Position numbers and translations under genes: made by a program
Source: Clostridiaceae bacterium
Lineage (GTDB): Bacteria > Bacillota > Clostridia > SK-Y3
Length of the DNA: 45,544 bases
Direction of reading: 5' to 3'
Assembly: GCA_012735465.1 (NCBI GenBank)
Contig: JAAYHJ010000005.1
Location: forward strand, 1 to 45,544
Notes under the pieces: generated by a model
Database searches by the model: none
The model's input: only the letters and a program-made list of their open reading frames with translations
Told to the model about the DNA's origin: nothing
Shown: piece after piece, positions 8,319-15,740 of the stretch
Layout: every line of letters starts with the position of its first letter
Numbering within the stretch: the first letter of the stretch is position 1

Positions 8319-8708
8319 TTATACATTTTTTACGTCTTCAGTATTTTGAAATATACCGGCAAAATTTTCAGCTAAAAGCGTATCTGCTTTAAATTCTAAC
8401 TCTTTATTTTGAAACTTAAATTTTTTAAGCCATAAAAACGGAAACTCAGCACTTTTCCAATTTCTATATGGACTTTTATTTCGATCGAATTTTTTATCAA
8501 CAAAATTAAACCTTTCGTAAAATTCATTTTCCATTAGTTCAGGGTCAGATATCTTTCTCTTATCAGAGCTTTTATTTTTCTTTTCTCGTTCATAAATTTT
8601 GCAAAAGTTAAAGTAATCCTTCAAATTAAATTTGTTTTTTATTTCTTCTGATTTAATATTTCCTGACAGAACATATTCATAAGAAAAATTAGAATTCATT
8701 TTTCCCAT
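8319..8708 (-). CDS. N-terminal part of the frame-split RAMP gene
   Basis: This 129-residue frame starts at ATG 8708, inside the end of the cmr1-like gene, with AAGGAG just upstream. It ends at a TAA (8319-8321) two codons after an A AAA AAT heptamer (8331 down to 8325). Alone it resembles no complete family. Its last residues (AENFAGIFQNTEDVK) join smoothly, after a -1 slip, to the RAMP sequence read in the next frame (KCIKNLPPCSFALAADV). It is therefore the N-terminal third of the same protein. Whether the split is programmed frameshifting, a disabling mutation or an error in the A6 run cannot be decided from the sequence. Confidence 0.68.
   Translation of the reverse strand: MGKMNSNFSYEYVLSGNIKSEEIKNKFNLKDYFNFCKIYEREKKNKSSDKRKISDPELMENEFYERFNFVDKKFDRNKSPYRNWKSAEFPFLWLKKFKFQNKELEFKADTLLAENFAGIFQNTEDVKNV
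8325..8331 (-). promoter_or_regulatory. Candidate -1 frameshift heptamer A AAA AAT
   Basis: In the zero frame of the upstream piece the codons are GTA AAA AAT GTA TAA. The heptamer fits the X XXY YYZ slippery pattern, and the zero-frame stop follows two codons later. A -1 slip opens a continuous frame into the downstream RAMP sequence. I see no clear stimulatory hairpin or upstream Shine-Dalgarno enhancer. Confidence 0.4.
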
Positions 8709-9819
8709 TGTCTCCTTCTCCTATATTAAGTATATCAATAATCGAAATTAATCCATATTCCCACTTTTTTTCTTCGTTATTCGCTTCACGCACCCAAGGC
8801 AAAACTTTGCTCCCGTGAACTGGCAAACTTTTTGAACCAAAAACTTGATAATATTTTTCATATTTTCCCATGTTATATCTGTGCCTTCGAATGTAAATTT
8901 TCTCTTTTTTCAATTCTTTTAAAAGGTAATTCACAGTTTCACCATGAAAATCTTTAGAATCATTTCTAATAAACAGTCTCAATTTATTATTTATTTTCTT
9001 ATTTTTTAACAGATCTATCTCTCTATCAACATTTTCAACCAAATCATCAATGCTTACAGGATTGTTGGAAAATTCAGCATAGTCTGAAAATTTATTATAT
9101 TCTACTTCAGCTTTATCAAAGCTTACTTTTACTCTGCCGTACCCTAAATTCCAAGCTCCACCTATAAATCCATAACATTCAATAAATTTAAGCAAAGGGA
9201 ATAAAATATGTTGCGCCGTATTTTTATCTGTCGAAAAAATAACGTCAAAATAACCATAAAAGTAATCTCGAATATAATTGTCAGAACGCTTAGAATTGCT
9301 TTGGTACAAATGTTCATTATTTCTTAAGATTAAATTTTGTGGATTAGTATTAGATGTGAATATCTCGTACGATTGGTTTCTTTGTATTTTAGAAATTTCT
9401 ACTTTCTTAATCTTAATTAAACCCTGCCAACCCGTACAACCGAAAACTCTTGCAGGCAATGGAATCTTCATTTTCTCTAAAAGCTCAATTGTCAAATCGT
9501 CAGTCGAGCAGTCTTTTTCAGATGTTTCAATCAGCTTTATTAATTCATCACGAAATTCTTTTTGTTTTAAATCTGCCTTTAGGATAACATTATATTTATG
9601 CTTATGAATTTTATCAGCTTTACCATATCTATCATGAGTATTTATTGTATAATCATACGGCTTAGTTATTCCACTTAAATAACATATGATTTCAAACCAA
9701 AATCTTAAACTACCAATTATAGAGGAAGTTTTAAATGGAGCCTTGTTTTCAAGCCAAGCATCACCGAACCTGAGAGGAGTAACTGTTTCAAAATGTACTT
9801 TATATTCCTGGGGTTTCAT
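8689..9819 (-). CDS. Type III CRISPR RAMP protein Cmr1-like (first gene of effector operon)
   Basis: This 376-residue RAMP-superfamily protein belongs to the Cas7 group. The N-terminal motif (HFETVTPLRFGD, then FKTSSIIGSLRFWFE) is characteristic of Cmr1, and the glycine-rich loop GGAWNLGYGRVKV lies in the middle. In type III-B, Cmr1 sits at the 3' end of the crRNA and helps position the target. I chose ATG 9819, preceded at 8 nt by GGAGG (9828-9832). The alternative ATG at 9858 overlaps the -10 hexamer of the predicted promoter and is rejected. The gene leads the six-gene operon, and its end overlaps the next frame by 20 nt. Confidence 0.8.
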   Translation of the reverse strand: MKPQEYKVHFETVTPLRFGDAWLENKAPFKTSSIIGSLRFWFEIICYLSGITKPYDYTINTHDRYGKADKIHKHKYNVILKADLKQKEFRDELIKLIETSEKDCSTDDLTIELLEKMKIPLPARVFGCTGWQGLIKIKKVEISKIQRNQSYEIFTSNTNPQNLILRNNEHLYQSNSKRSDNYIRDYFYGYFDVIFSTDKNTAQHILFPLLKFIECYGFIGGAWNLGYGRVKVSFDKAEVEYNKFSDYAEFSNNPVSIDDLVENVDREIDLLKNKKINNKLRLFIRNDSKDFHGETVNYLLKELKKEKIYIRRHRYNMGKYEKYYQVFGSKSLPVHGSKVLPWVREANNEEKKWEYGLISIIDILNIGEGDNGKNEF

Positions 9820-9856
9820 TGTAATAACCTCCGAAATATTGAGTATGTTTTTCTTC

Positions 9857-9885
9857 ATATTACCATAATTTCATCATTATTTCAA
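9857..9885 (-). promoter_or_regulatory. Promoter of the CRISPR effector operon
   Basis: The minus strand reads TTGAAA (9885-9880), a 17-bp spacer and TAATAT (9862-9857). Transcription would start near 9850, about 30 nt before the preferred ATG of the cmr1-like gene. Confidence 0.6.
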
Positions 9886-9947
9886 CAATTAATTACAATT
9901 ATAATCAATATTAGAAAACATTGTATTAACCGCCATAGCAGTGTTGA

Positions 9948-10254
9948 TTAATACCAAATAATATTAATGCTTTCGCATTCGCCTATTGCCAAAACCACGC
10001 ATAAATTATGCTTTGAATAGACCTTAAAAACATTTTTGTTCCCTTCGGTAGTAATAATGCTTGAAATCATATGAGCCATATGGTTTCGTATTGCTTCAGA
10101 ATAAGGCAAATTTAGCATATTTATATAATTTGATTATATTATTATTTTGTTCTATTATTATCTCAGGCATAAGATTGACTCCCAGTGGAAATAGTTTGTT
10201 TCGTGTTAATTCAAACTTTACCACATTCGGTCGACTTATGCTTTTGTTTACCAT
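9948..10254 (-). pseudogene. Possible frameshifted small gene upstream of the cas operon
   Basis: Two short overlapping minus-strand frames fit one broken gene. The first (10254-10096) encodes 52 residues beginning MVNKSISRPNVVKFELTRNK. The second (10118-9948) encodes 56 residues and includes SEAIRNHMAHMISSIITTEG and KHNLCVVLAIGECESINIIW. The second frame is open in protein-like composition back to about 10136, and a shift in the A/T-rich overlap near 10115-10135 would join them into roughly 100 residues. Neither frame has a good ribosome-binding site, and a stop directly precedes the first ATG. I do not recognise the product. Two unrelated non-coding frames remain possible. The rest of the 9900-10530 interval shows only A/T-rich DNA and a weak 6-bp hairpin at 10401-10418. 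Confidence 0.35.
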
Positions 10255-10533
10255 CTAATTAGTAATCTAATTATTTACTTTTTGCTGCACAACACAAATC
10301 AGATATATTGTTTATGAAAATTTCTTATTTTTTGTAAAATAATCTAAGTATAGTAATAATTTTTCAAACTCGCTTCAATGACAATATGATGAATCATCTT
10401 AAGAGTTTAGATACTCTTTGAAATTATTATAAATAAGAAGGATTCATAGCCAAAAATAGAGAATAATAACACTGCATTGAACAATAATATTATAGTGATT
10501 CCGAATTAAATATTAAGTGTTGGAGGTTTTATT

Positions 10534-10929
10534 ATGTTTTCAAGTATAAGGGCACGGACAATTACAGTCGATACCTTAATAGGAGAAGGCTCCTACTTTG
10601 AGGGAAATATTCAGTCGGAGGAGACAATCAAAATTGATGGCAAAATCCATGGAGAAATCAGGGCCGGAGGAGACATAATAATTGGTGAAAAAGCTCATAT
10701 TCAGGGAAATATTTTTGGTACAAATATAATTATTTCAGGTAAAGTGGAAGGAAATGTAGAAGCCAGAGGACAGTTAAGGCTGACCGTATCTGCCCAACTA
10801 ATCGGTGACATTAAGATAAACAGTTTTATAGCTGATGAAGGAGCGGTATTTCAAGGAAACTGCACCATGCTGGAAGTTCCCGTCAGTCGCGAGAACCTGT
10901 CCATTGAAAAAGGTATTGCTGTAGATTAA
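10534..10929 (+). CDS. Bactofilin (polymer-forming cytoskeletal protein)
   Basis: This 131-residue protein consists almost entirely of a bactofilin domain. Regular short repeats (EGSYFEGNIQSEETIKIDG, then KIHGEIRAGGDIIIGEKA) form a right-handed beta-helix that assembles into non-polar filaments without nucleotide. The short N- and C-terminal tails are typical. In other bacteria bactofilins organise cell shape, wall enzymes or sporulation factors at membranes. The start follows GGAGG (10522-10526). It is one of the few plus-strand genes and is followed by a small acidic-tailed gene. Confidence 0.9.
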   Translation: MFSSIRARTITVDTLIGEGSYFEGNIQSEETIKIDGKIHGEIRAGGDIIIGEKAHIQGNIFGTNIIISGKVEGNVEARGQLRLTVSAQLIGDIKINSFIADEGAVFQGNCTMLEVPVSRENLSIEKGIAVD

Positions 10930-10971
10930 TAATTTTACATATAATTGCACACCCTATGTAGGGGTGGTTAT

Positions 10972-11130
10972 ATGTATTTTCCCAATAAAAAGTTTAAAAA
11001 GTCCATATTAAGGTACGGTTATACCTGGGGAGGCACTACACCCATGTGGGAAGAAGAATCGGAAGAGCTCATTGATGAAATGGATGAGGTTGATGAGCTG
11101 GAAGATTTAAGGGAAAGAAATGAAAGCTAG
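10972..11130 (+). CDS. Small acidic-tailed protein of unknown function
   Basis: This 52-residue protein has a basic, aromatic N-terminus (MYFPNKKFKKSILRYGYTWG) and a strongly acidic helical C-terminus (EEESEELIDEMDEVDELEDL). I do not recognise the family. The ATG at 10972 follows GGGGTGG closely. A TTG at 10945 in the same frame would add nine residues but has no ribosome-binding site. It lies 42 nt after bactofilin on the same strand and is probably co-transcribed. Its stop codon sits inside a hairpin shared with the convergent PHP gene. The charge split suggests a protein-binding adaptor, which is only an inference. Confidence 0.6.
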   Translation: MYFPNKKFKKSILRYGYTWGGTTPMWEEESEELIDEMDEVDELEDLRERNES

Positions 11131-11153
11131 AAAGGCACTAGCCTATTCTAGCT
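11125..11153. terminator. Convergent hairpin overlapping both stop codons
   Basis: AGCTAGAA (11125-11132) pairs with TTCTAGCT (11146-11153), and an inner AGGC/GCCT stem lies within. The hairpin contains the stop codons of both convergent genes and is followed on the plus strand by CTCATTTTTG. It probably serves as a compact terminator, mainly for the bactofilin operon. Confidence 0.5.
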
Positions 11154-11980
11154 CTCATTTTTGTAAGCAGATCATAAGGTACCATTAGGGAACCATATCC
11201 CCGCCCCAATTCAATTTCAGGCTTACTTTTACCATGAAAATCACTGCCCCCTGTGATAAGCAGGTTGTACTTTTCCGCCAGCTCAATAAATTGAGTGGTC
11301 TCTGCTTCAGAATGTTCCGAATAATGTGCTTCCACTCCGTCCAGCCCGTAAGACATTAGCTCTTTCAATACTTCCTCCAGGTTATAGCCATTTCTTACAA
11401 GATAAATGGGGTGGGCAAGCACTGCCAAGCCTCCGGCCTTTTTTATAAGCTCAATCCCCTCTTGGGGAGTTACTTTTTTCTTTTCCACATAAGCAATCCG
11501 GGACTGTCCGAGAAATTTTTCAAAGGCCTCACTGGTGCTCTTTACATAGCCCTTGTCCACCAATACCGCTGCTATATGTGGACGGCCGACTATTTTTCCC
11601 CCCGCCTTTTGCTCCACTTCTTGCATGGTTATAGGGATTCCTGCTTGATTCAATTTTTTAAGGATGAGAGGATTTCTCTGGTCCCTATAAACCTTCAGCC
11701 TCTCAAGGGTTTGTATCAAAGGAAGACAGTTTATGTCAATGAAATAGCCCAGGATATGCATTTCCGACTCAAAGGATACACTGATTTCCACTCCCGGAAC
11801 CACTTCGATATTTTGCTTTTTCCCCTGTTCTACAGCTTCTTTAACCCCTGCAACCGTATCATGATCGGTGATAGCTATAGCTGCCAGTTTTCTTTCCACC
11901 GCATATTGTACGATTTGAGCTGGACTAAATGAACCGTCAGAAGCTGTTGTATGCACATGAAGATCTATATACTTTTCCAA
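11138..11980 (-). CDS. PHP domain metal-dependent phosphoesterase (TrpH/YciV-like)
   Basis: This 280-residue enzyme of the PHP superfamily probably hydrolyses phosphate esters of nucleotides or RNA 5' ends. The metal-binding motif DLHVHTTASDGS starts at residue 6, ITDHDT follows near residue 38, and further conserved histidines occur at VLAHP (about 190) and GSDFHG (about 245). These match the family signatures. E. coli YciV (RNase AM) is a 5'-3' exonuclease acting on short RNAs and 3',5'-bisphosphates, which gives a possible function. Translation appears to start at a TTG (11980) seven nt after GGAGG. It lies just downstream of nrdR on the same strand. The substrate is not known. Confidence 0.85.
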   Translation of the reverse strand: MEKYIDLHVHTTASDGSFSPAQIVQYAVERKLAAIAITDHDTVAGVKEAVEQGKKQNIEVVPGVEISVSFESEMHILGYFIDINCLPLIQTLERLKVYRDQRNPLILKKLNQAGIPITMQEVEQKAGGKIVGRPHIAAVLVDKGYVKSTSEAFEKFLGQSRIAYVEKKKVTPQEGIELIKKAGGLAVLAHPIYLVRNGYNLEEVLKELMSYGLDGVEAHYSEHSEAETTQFIELAEKYNLLITGGSDFHGKSKPEIELGRGYGSLMVPYDLLTKMRARIG

Positions 11981-12013
11981 AAGCCTTCCTCCAAACTTGT
12001 GTGAAATAAGATA

Positions 12014-12469
12014 TTATGTATCCTGCAAAAGCTTATTAAGTTCTACCAAAAAAGTATTGATATCTTTAAACTGCCTATACACCGAAGCAAAACGTACATA
12101 TGCCACGTCGTCCAGTTTCTTTAGTTTTTCCATCACCATTTCTCCGATTTGCTGGCTTGTTACCTCTCTTTCAAGGGTATTACAAATGCTGCTTTCAACC
12201 TCATTAACAATTCTCTCCAGGTCGTTTAATGATACGGGACGCTTTTCACAGGCGCGCAGCAAACCATTCATTAACTTATTCCTGTTAAACGGTTCGCGCC
12301 TGTTGTCCTTCTTAATTACCATCAATGGGATATTTTCAACCTTTTCATAGGTAGTAAAACGCTTCTCACATTTAAGGCATTCCCTTCTTCTCCGAATGGA
12401 GAGCCCATCATCAATTGGTCTTGAATCAACAACCTTGCTTTCTTCATAGCCGCAAAAAGGACATCTCAT
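12014..12469 (-). CDS. nrdR: Transcriptional repressor NrdR
   Basis: This 151-residue repressor of ribonucleotide reductase genes senses ATP/dATP. The N-terminal zinc ribbon uses C3, C6, C31 and C34 ([18 protein letters not shown]). An ATP-cone domain follows ([20 protein letters not shown]). The length is typical. I chose ATG 12469, which follows GAGGTGA, rather than the earlier ATG at 12529, which lies inside the upstream palindrome. That palindrome contains a sequence close to the NrdR box and may allow autoregulation. The gene sits between ylmC-like and PHP genes, a common clostridial neighbourhood with sigG. Confidence 0.95.
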   Translation of the reverse strand: MRCPFCGYEESKVVDSRPIDDGLSIRRRRECLKCEKRFTTYEKVENIPLMVIKKDNRREPFNRNKLMNGLLRACEKRPVSLNDLERIVNEVESSICNTLEREVTSQQIGEMVMEKLKKLDDVAYVRFASVYRQFKDINTFLVELNKLLQDT

Positions 12470-12509
12470 AAAATCACCTCGTATTCTGGAGCTAACTACA
12501 TTTGGCATA

Positions 12510-12553
12510 ATTATCCGTATATGACACAATATATTGTATCACATACGGATAAT
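12510..12553. promoter_or_regulatory. 44-bp palindrome with NrdR-box-like core
   Basis: The outer arms ATTATCCGTAT and ATACGGATAAT are perfect 11-bp inverted repeats, and 20 of 22 positions pair across the whole dyad. The core at 12524-12539, ACACAATATATTGTAT, is close to the NrdR-box consensus acaCwAtATaTwGtgt. It lies 40 nt upstream of the nrdR start codon. Confidence 0.6.
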
Positions 12554-12599
12554 CTGTCAATACCAGTTCAAGCCAAAGGTGTATATTTTTAATAAAATT

Positions 12600-12857
12600 T
12601 CAGGAATGCCTCTTTATTACGGTTTCATTTATATCCACCAGGATTATATCTTCTCCAACCTTTTTTATGTTTTCCCAGGGTATCACATAATCGGTATCGT
12701 GACCAAACATACCCAGGAATTTACCCGGCCCCGGTACAATAATGGATTTAATTACCCCTTTATTCATATCCATTTCCACATCATATACGAATCCCAGCCT
12801 TTTGCCATCGGAAATATTTATTACTTCTTTCTGCCTGAAATCCGATGCCCTCACCAT
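12600..12857 (-). CDS. YlmC/YmxH family PRC-barrel sporulation protein
   Basis: This 85-residue protein has a single PRC-barrel fold (RASDFRQKEVINISDGKRLG, then FVYDVEMDMNKGVIKSIIVP). The YlmC/YmxH family is restricted to spore formers and close relatives and commonly lies beside sigG or the dcw cluster, as here. The exact role is unknown; PRC-barrels usually mediate protein contacts. I chose ATG 12857 because it follows GGGGGGATA at proper spacing. The longer frame to 12878 has its start upstream of this ribosome-binding site. It is separated from sigG by a strong terminator. Confidence 0.85.
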   Translation of the reverse strand: MVRASDFRQKEVINISDGKRLGFVYDVEMDMNKGVIKSIIVPGPGKFLGMFGHDTDYVIPWENIKKVGEDIILVDINETVIKRHS

Positions 12858-12927
12858 AATTATCCCCCCATATACCAACTCATTATCTTATTACTATATT
12901 ATGCATCTGCCAACCGACAAATACTTA

Positions 12928-12980
12928 AAGAAAAAGGCAGTGGAGTTGTACCTAAAAATTATTTTACAACCCACTGCCTT
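12928..12980 (-). terminator. Strong terminator after sigG
   Basis: A long stem is formed by 12980-12965 (AAGGCAGTGGGTTGTA on the minus strand) and 12950-12934, with one bulge. It is followed on that strand by TTTTTCTTT. It ends transcription of sigG before ylmC. Confidence 0.8.
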
Positions 12981-12990
12981 CTTACCAAGC

Positions 12991-13764
12991 TTAAATATAT
13001 TTTCTCATATGCATAAGTGCGCTTTTTTCAAGCCTTGAAACCTGAGCCTGGGATATTCCTATCTCTTCTGCCACTTCCATTTGCGTTCTTCCTTCATAAA
13101 ACCTGAGATTTAAAATATGCTTTTCCCTGTCATTAAGCTTGCGCATTGCTTCACGCAAGGCAATTTCCTCCACCCAGCCTTCATCATGGTTTTTTTCGTC
13201 TTTAACCTGGTCCATTACATAAATTGCATCGCCCCCGTCATGGTACACAGGTTCAAACAGAGATATGGGGTCCTGGATGGCATCCAATGCAAAAACTACT
13301 TCTTCCTTTGGGAGGTCCAGTTCTTTTGCTATTTCGGTAATTGTTGGTTCCTTGGAATTCTTATTGGTGAGCTTTTCTTTTACCTGAAGCGCCTTATAGG
13401 CAATGTCCCTCAGGGAACGGCTGACGCGAATGGAATTGTTATCCCTCAGATACCTCCTTATTTCCCCTATTATCATTGGCACCGCATAAGTAGAAAACTT
13501 TACATTTTGTGAGAGATCAAAATTATCTATAGCCTTAATAAGTCCGATACAGCCTACTTGAAATAAATCATCTACATATTCTCCTCTATTATTAAATCTC
13601 TGGATAACACTCAATACCAATCTGAGATTCCCTTTTATAAACTCTTCCCTGGCGGTCATATCACCCTTATGCATTCTTTCAAACAGTTCCTTTTTTTGCT
13701 CATTTGTCAGAACCGGCAACTTAGATGTATTTACTCCGCAAATTTCCACTTTGTTCATTAACAT
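12991..13764 (-). CDS. sigG: RNA polymerase sporulation sigma factor SigG
   Basis: This 257-residue sigma-70 family factor drives late forespore gene expression. The N-terminus NKVEICGVNTSKLPVLTNEQ is a hallmark of SigG. Region 2 (GNLRLVLSVIQRFNNRGEYV, then DDLFQVGCIGLIKAIDNFDL) is well conserved. The C-terminal helix-turn-helix reads GRTQMEVAEEIGISQAQVSR. I placed the start at ATG 13764, after CTGGAGG. The frame is open for 37 codons further upstream and would add a spurious hydrophobic segment. The gene directly follows sigE on the same strand, the usual order. Activity in relatives is confined to the forespore after engulfment. Confidence 0.95.
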   Translation of the reverse strand: MLMNKVEICGVNTSKLPVLTNEQKKELFERMHKGDMTAREEFIKGNLRLVLSVIQRFNNRGEYVDDLFQVGCIGLIKAIDNFDLSQNVKFSTYAVPMIIGEIRRYLRDNNSIRVSRSLRDIAYKALQVKEKLTNKNSKEPTITEIAKELDLPKEEVVFALDAIQDPISLFEPVYHDGGDAIYVMDQVKDEKNHDEGWVEEIALREAMRKLNDREKHILNLRFYEGRTQMEVAEEIGISQAQVSRLEKSALMHMRKYI

Positions 13765-13948
13765 ATCAAAACCTCCAGGTAATAAAATCAATGTCAATAT
13801 CATTATTACCATGAAGGTTTTTTTTATACGAAAGGGTCTTTCAGTACCCAACATACCATATTGCAAAAACAGCAACTATTTTAAATCATCTTTTTACTGC
13901 TTCAATTTTTAACTATTTTCGAGTATTTTTTAATTCTATTTTAATGCT

Positions 13949-14680
13949 TCACACCATCCTGCTGATTTCCTTCCTCAGCCTGTTAATGATCCTCTTTTCC
14001 AGCCTGGATATATAGGATTGGGATATTCCCAGCATGTCTGCTACTTCTTTTTGCGTTTTTTCCACACCGTTTCTAAGGCCAAATCTTAACTCCATTATTT
14101 TCTTTTCCCTTGAAGAAAGCTTTCTCATGGCAAGGTCAAGCAATTCTTTGTCCACTTCATCTTCTATGCTCCTGTAAATCAAATCGTTTTCAGTGCCAAG
14201 TATATCGGACAAAAGCAATTCATTGCCGTCCCAGTCGGTATTTAACGGTTCATCAATGGATATTTCCGACTTTGCTGTGTTGTTCTTCCTCAGAAACATC
14301 AGTATTTCATTTTCTATGCATCTTGATGCATAGGTGGCAAGTTTTATGTTTCTGCTTGGGTTAAAGGTATTGATTGCCTTAATTAATCCGATGGTTCCAA
14401 TGGAAATAAGGTCTTCTACCCCTACACCGGTATTTTCAAACTTTCTTGCTATGTACACAACAAGGCGCAGATTTCTTTCTATGAGTATTGTTTTAACTGC
14501 AAAATCCCTTTGATCCAGTTTAGAAATAAGATAGCTTTCCTCTTCCCCTGTCAGCGGCGGAGGCAGTGCTTCGCTGCCTCCTATGTAATCTATTCTCGGA
14601 GGCTCATATAATCCAAATTTTATGAGAAATAATACATATTTTATTTTAAAATACATTTTAATACGAACCATTGCCTTCAT
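13949..14680 (-). CDS. sigE: Pro-sigma-E, mother-cell sporulation sigma factor
   Basis: This 243-residue sigma factor directs early mother-cell transcription. The first 30 or so residues are a basic and hydrophobic pro-sequence ([18 protein letters not shown]) that tethers the inactive form to membrane. The mature protein begins near [14 protein letters not shown], the conserved processing region. Region 2 ([20 protein letters not shown], then [18 protein letters not shown]) and region 4 ([20 protein letters not shown]) are complete. ATG 14680 follows AAGGAGTGGGG. It is immediately downstream of spoIIGA, whose product cleaves the pro-sequence after a signal from the forespore. Confidence 0.96.
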   Translation of the reverse strand: MKAMVRIKMYFKIKYVLFLIKFGLYEPPRIDYIGGSEALPPPLTGEEESYLISKLDQRDFAVKTILIERNLRLVVYIARKFENTGVGVEDLISIGTIGLIKAINTFNPSRNIKLATYASRCIENEILMFLRKNNTAKSEISIDEPLNTDWDGNELLLSDILGTENDLIYRSIEDEVDKELLDLAMRKLSSREKKIMELRFGLRNGVEKTQKEVADMLGISQSYISRLEKRIINRLRKEISRMV

Positions 14681-14707
14681 GATACCCCACTCCTTCATAA
14701 ATAAATT

Positions 14708-15625
14708 TTATTGTAAACCAATGATTTCCGGGTTTAACAGAGCACGATAGGTCTCATCCTTTGATAGCTTTTTATTGTACACTCCTACTATAATATCTTT
14801 GATATCCTTTTTTTCCTCCCCTTCCATAATTTCTACTTCGTCCGGTTTAAATCCAATAAGCATCCCGTTTTCCTTCCCCAGGGACGTAAAAGGAATAAGT
14901 CTAAACCGGGAAACCCAATCGGAATTTGACATGATTTTTGATATAAGGTTTAAATCATTTTCGCTGCACTCACTAAATATTTGTTGAATATCTTCCGGCA
15001 GAAGCTCCTTTATAGCATTAAATTCTACAACCACAACCGGAAATTTTGAAATGGGATCATATAATGAATTCCCGGTATCTATTAGAGCATTTACGCATAT
15101 ACTTTTATTGTCAAATATAATAACCAGCGGAACAAACATGTTTTCCCGCCCCATCTTCCTGGCAATGATGCTCCAGGTTATTCTTATGATTATATATGCA
15201 ATCATACTTGATAAAAGCAATACCTTCCAGGGAAGCGTGAAATAAATTACTCCATTGCTTACAAGGGCACCTATAAAGGCACCTACATTGGTAAAATAAA
15301 ATAAACCCAGCGCAGCACCTCCAAAGGTAAAGGATACAACATAAAATATGGTTAACACCTTTACAAATTCTCTGGCCTTTTCTATGTTAAATGTTACGGC
15401 TATTAGAACCATGGAAAACAGTATTTTAGCAATAAAAGTATAATAAATCTTAAAGGCTGGGAAAAACATGACCACTGCATAAACGGCTCCTAAAACTGCT
15501 CCGGCAAGTATGCGCATCGTGCTTGCTCTTTTTTTAGATATTTTACTTGTGGTCCATAATAATAAATAATTGATTATTAAATTAATCACAAATAAAACAT
15601 CAATATATACTACCGGTTTCACCAT
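14708..15625 (-). CDS. spoIIGA: Sigma-E processing peptidase SpoIIGA
   Basis: This 305-residue membrane-embedded aspartic protease removes the pro-sequence of sigma-E. Five hydrophobic segments occupy the first 150 residues. A cytoplasmic protease domain follows, with the catalytic motif LIDTGNSLYDP; the Asp is residue 183, the same number as the catalytic Asp in Bacillus subtilis. The length matches the family. The leader shows sigma-A-like hexamers with a possible Spo0A box. A terminator behind ftsZ isolates this operon from the division genes. Cleavage requires forespore-derived SpoIIR in known systems. Confidence 0.95.
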   Translation of the reverse strand: MVKPVVYIDVLFVINLIINYLLLWTTSKISKKRASTMRILAGAVLGAVYAVVMFFPAFKIYYTFIAKILFSMVLIAVTFNIEKAREFVKVLTIFYVVSFTFGGAALGLFYFTNVGAFIGALVSNGVIYFTLPWKVLLLSSMIAYIIIRITWSIIARKMGRENMFVPLVIIFDNKSICVNALIDTGNSLYDPISKFPVVVVEFNAIKELLPEDIQQIFSECSENDLNLISKIMSNSDWVSRFRLIPFTSLGKENGMLIGFKPDEVEIMEGEEKKDIKDIIVGVYNKKLSKDETYRALLNPEIIGLQ

Positions 15626-15695
15626 ATATATCCTCCATAATTTGTGCGATAAGCTTCTATTTTACTGATATTCAATTATGTGTATTTTTATGATT

Positions 15696-15728
15696 ATTAT
15701 ATAATATTCTCTTTCAAAAATTTGTCAA
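15696..15728 (-). promoter_or_regulatory. spoIIGA-sigE promoter, wide spacing or overlapping hexamers
   Basis: On the minus strand TTGACA (15728-15723) is followed after 21 bp by TATAAT (15701-15696). A TATTAT at 15706-15701 would give a 16-bp spacing instead. The sequence around the -35 (plus strand TTTGTCAAAG) differs by one base from the Spo0A box core TTTGTCGAAA. The B. subtilis spoIIG promoter is known for an over-long spacer and Spo0A activation. Confidence 0.5.
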
Positions 15729-15740
15729 AGCCTGCTGTAG

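Noticed and set aside
9820-9858. Earlier ATG for the cmr1-like gene
   Set aside because: It overlaps the predicted -10 hexamer and has no ribosome-binding site, whereas ATG 9819 follows GGAGG.
10061-10258. Plus-strand 65-codon frame in the gap before bactofilin
   Set aside because: No ribosome-binding site and unconvincing composition; the opposite strand gives better protein-like sequence.
12534-13016. 160-codon plus-strand frame opposite ylmC and the sigG end
   Set aside because: It is antisense to conserved genes, crosses a terminator and has no ribosome-binding site.
13765-13875. Hydrophobic N-terminal extension of sigma-G
   Set aside because: Sigma-G has no pro-sequence in known systems, and ATG 13764 has a proper ribosome-binding site next to the conserved NKVEICG start.
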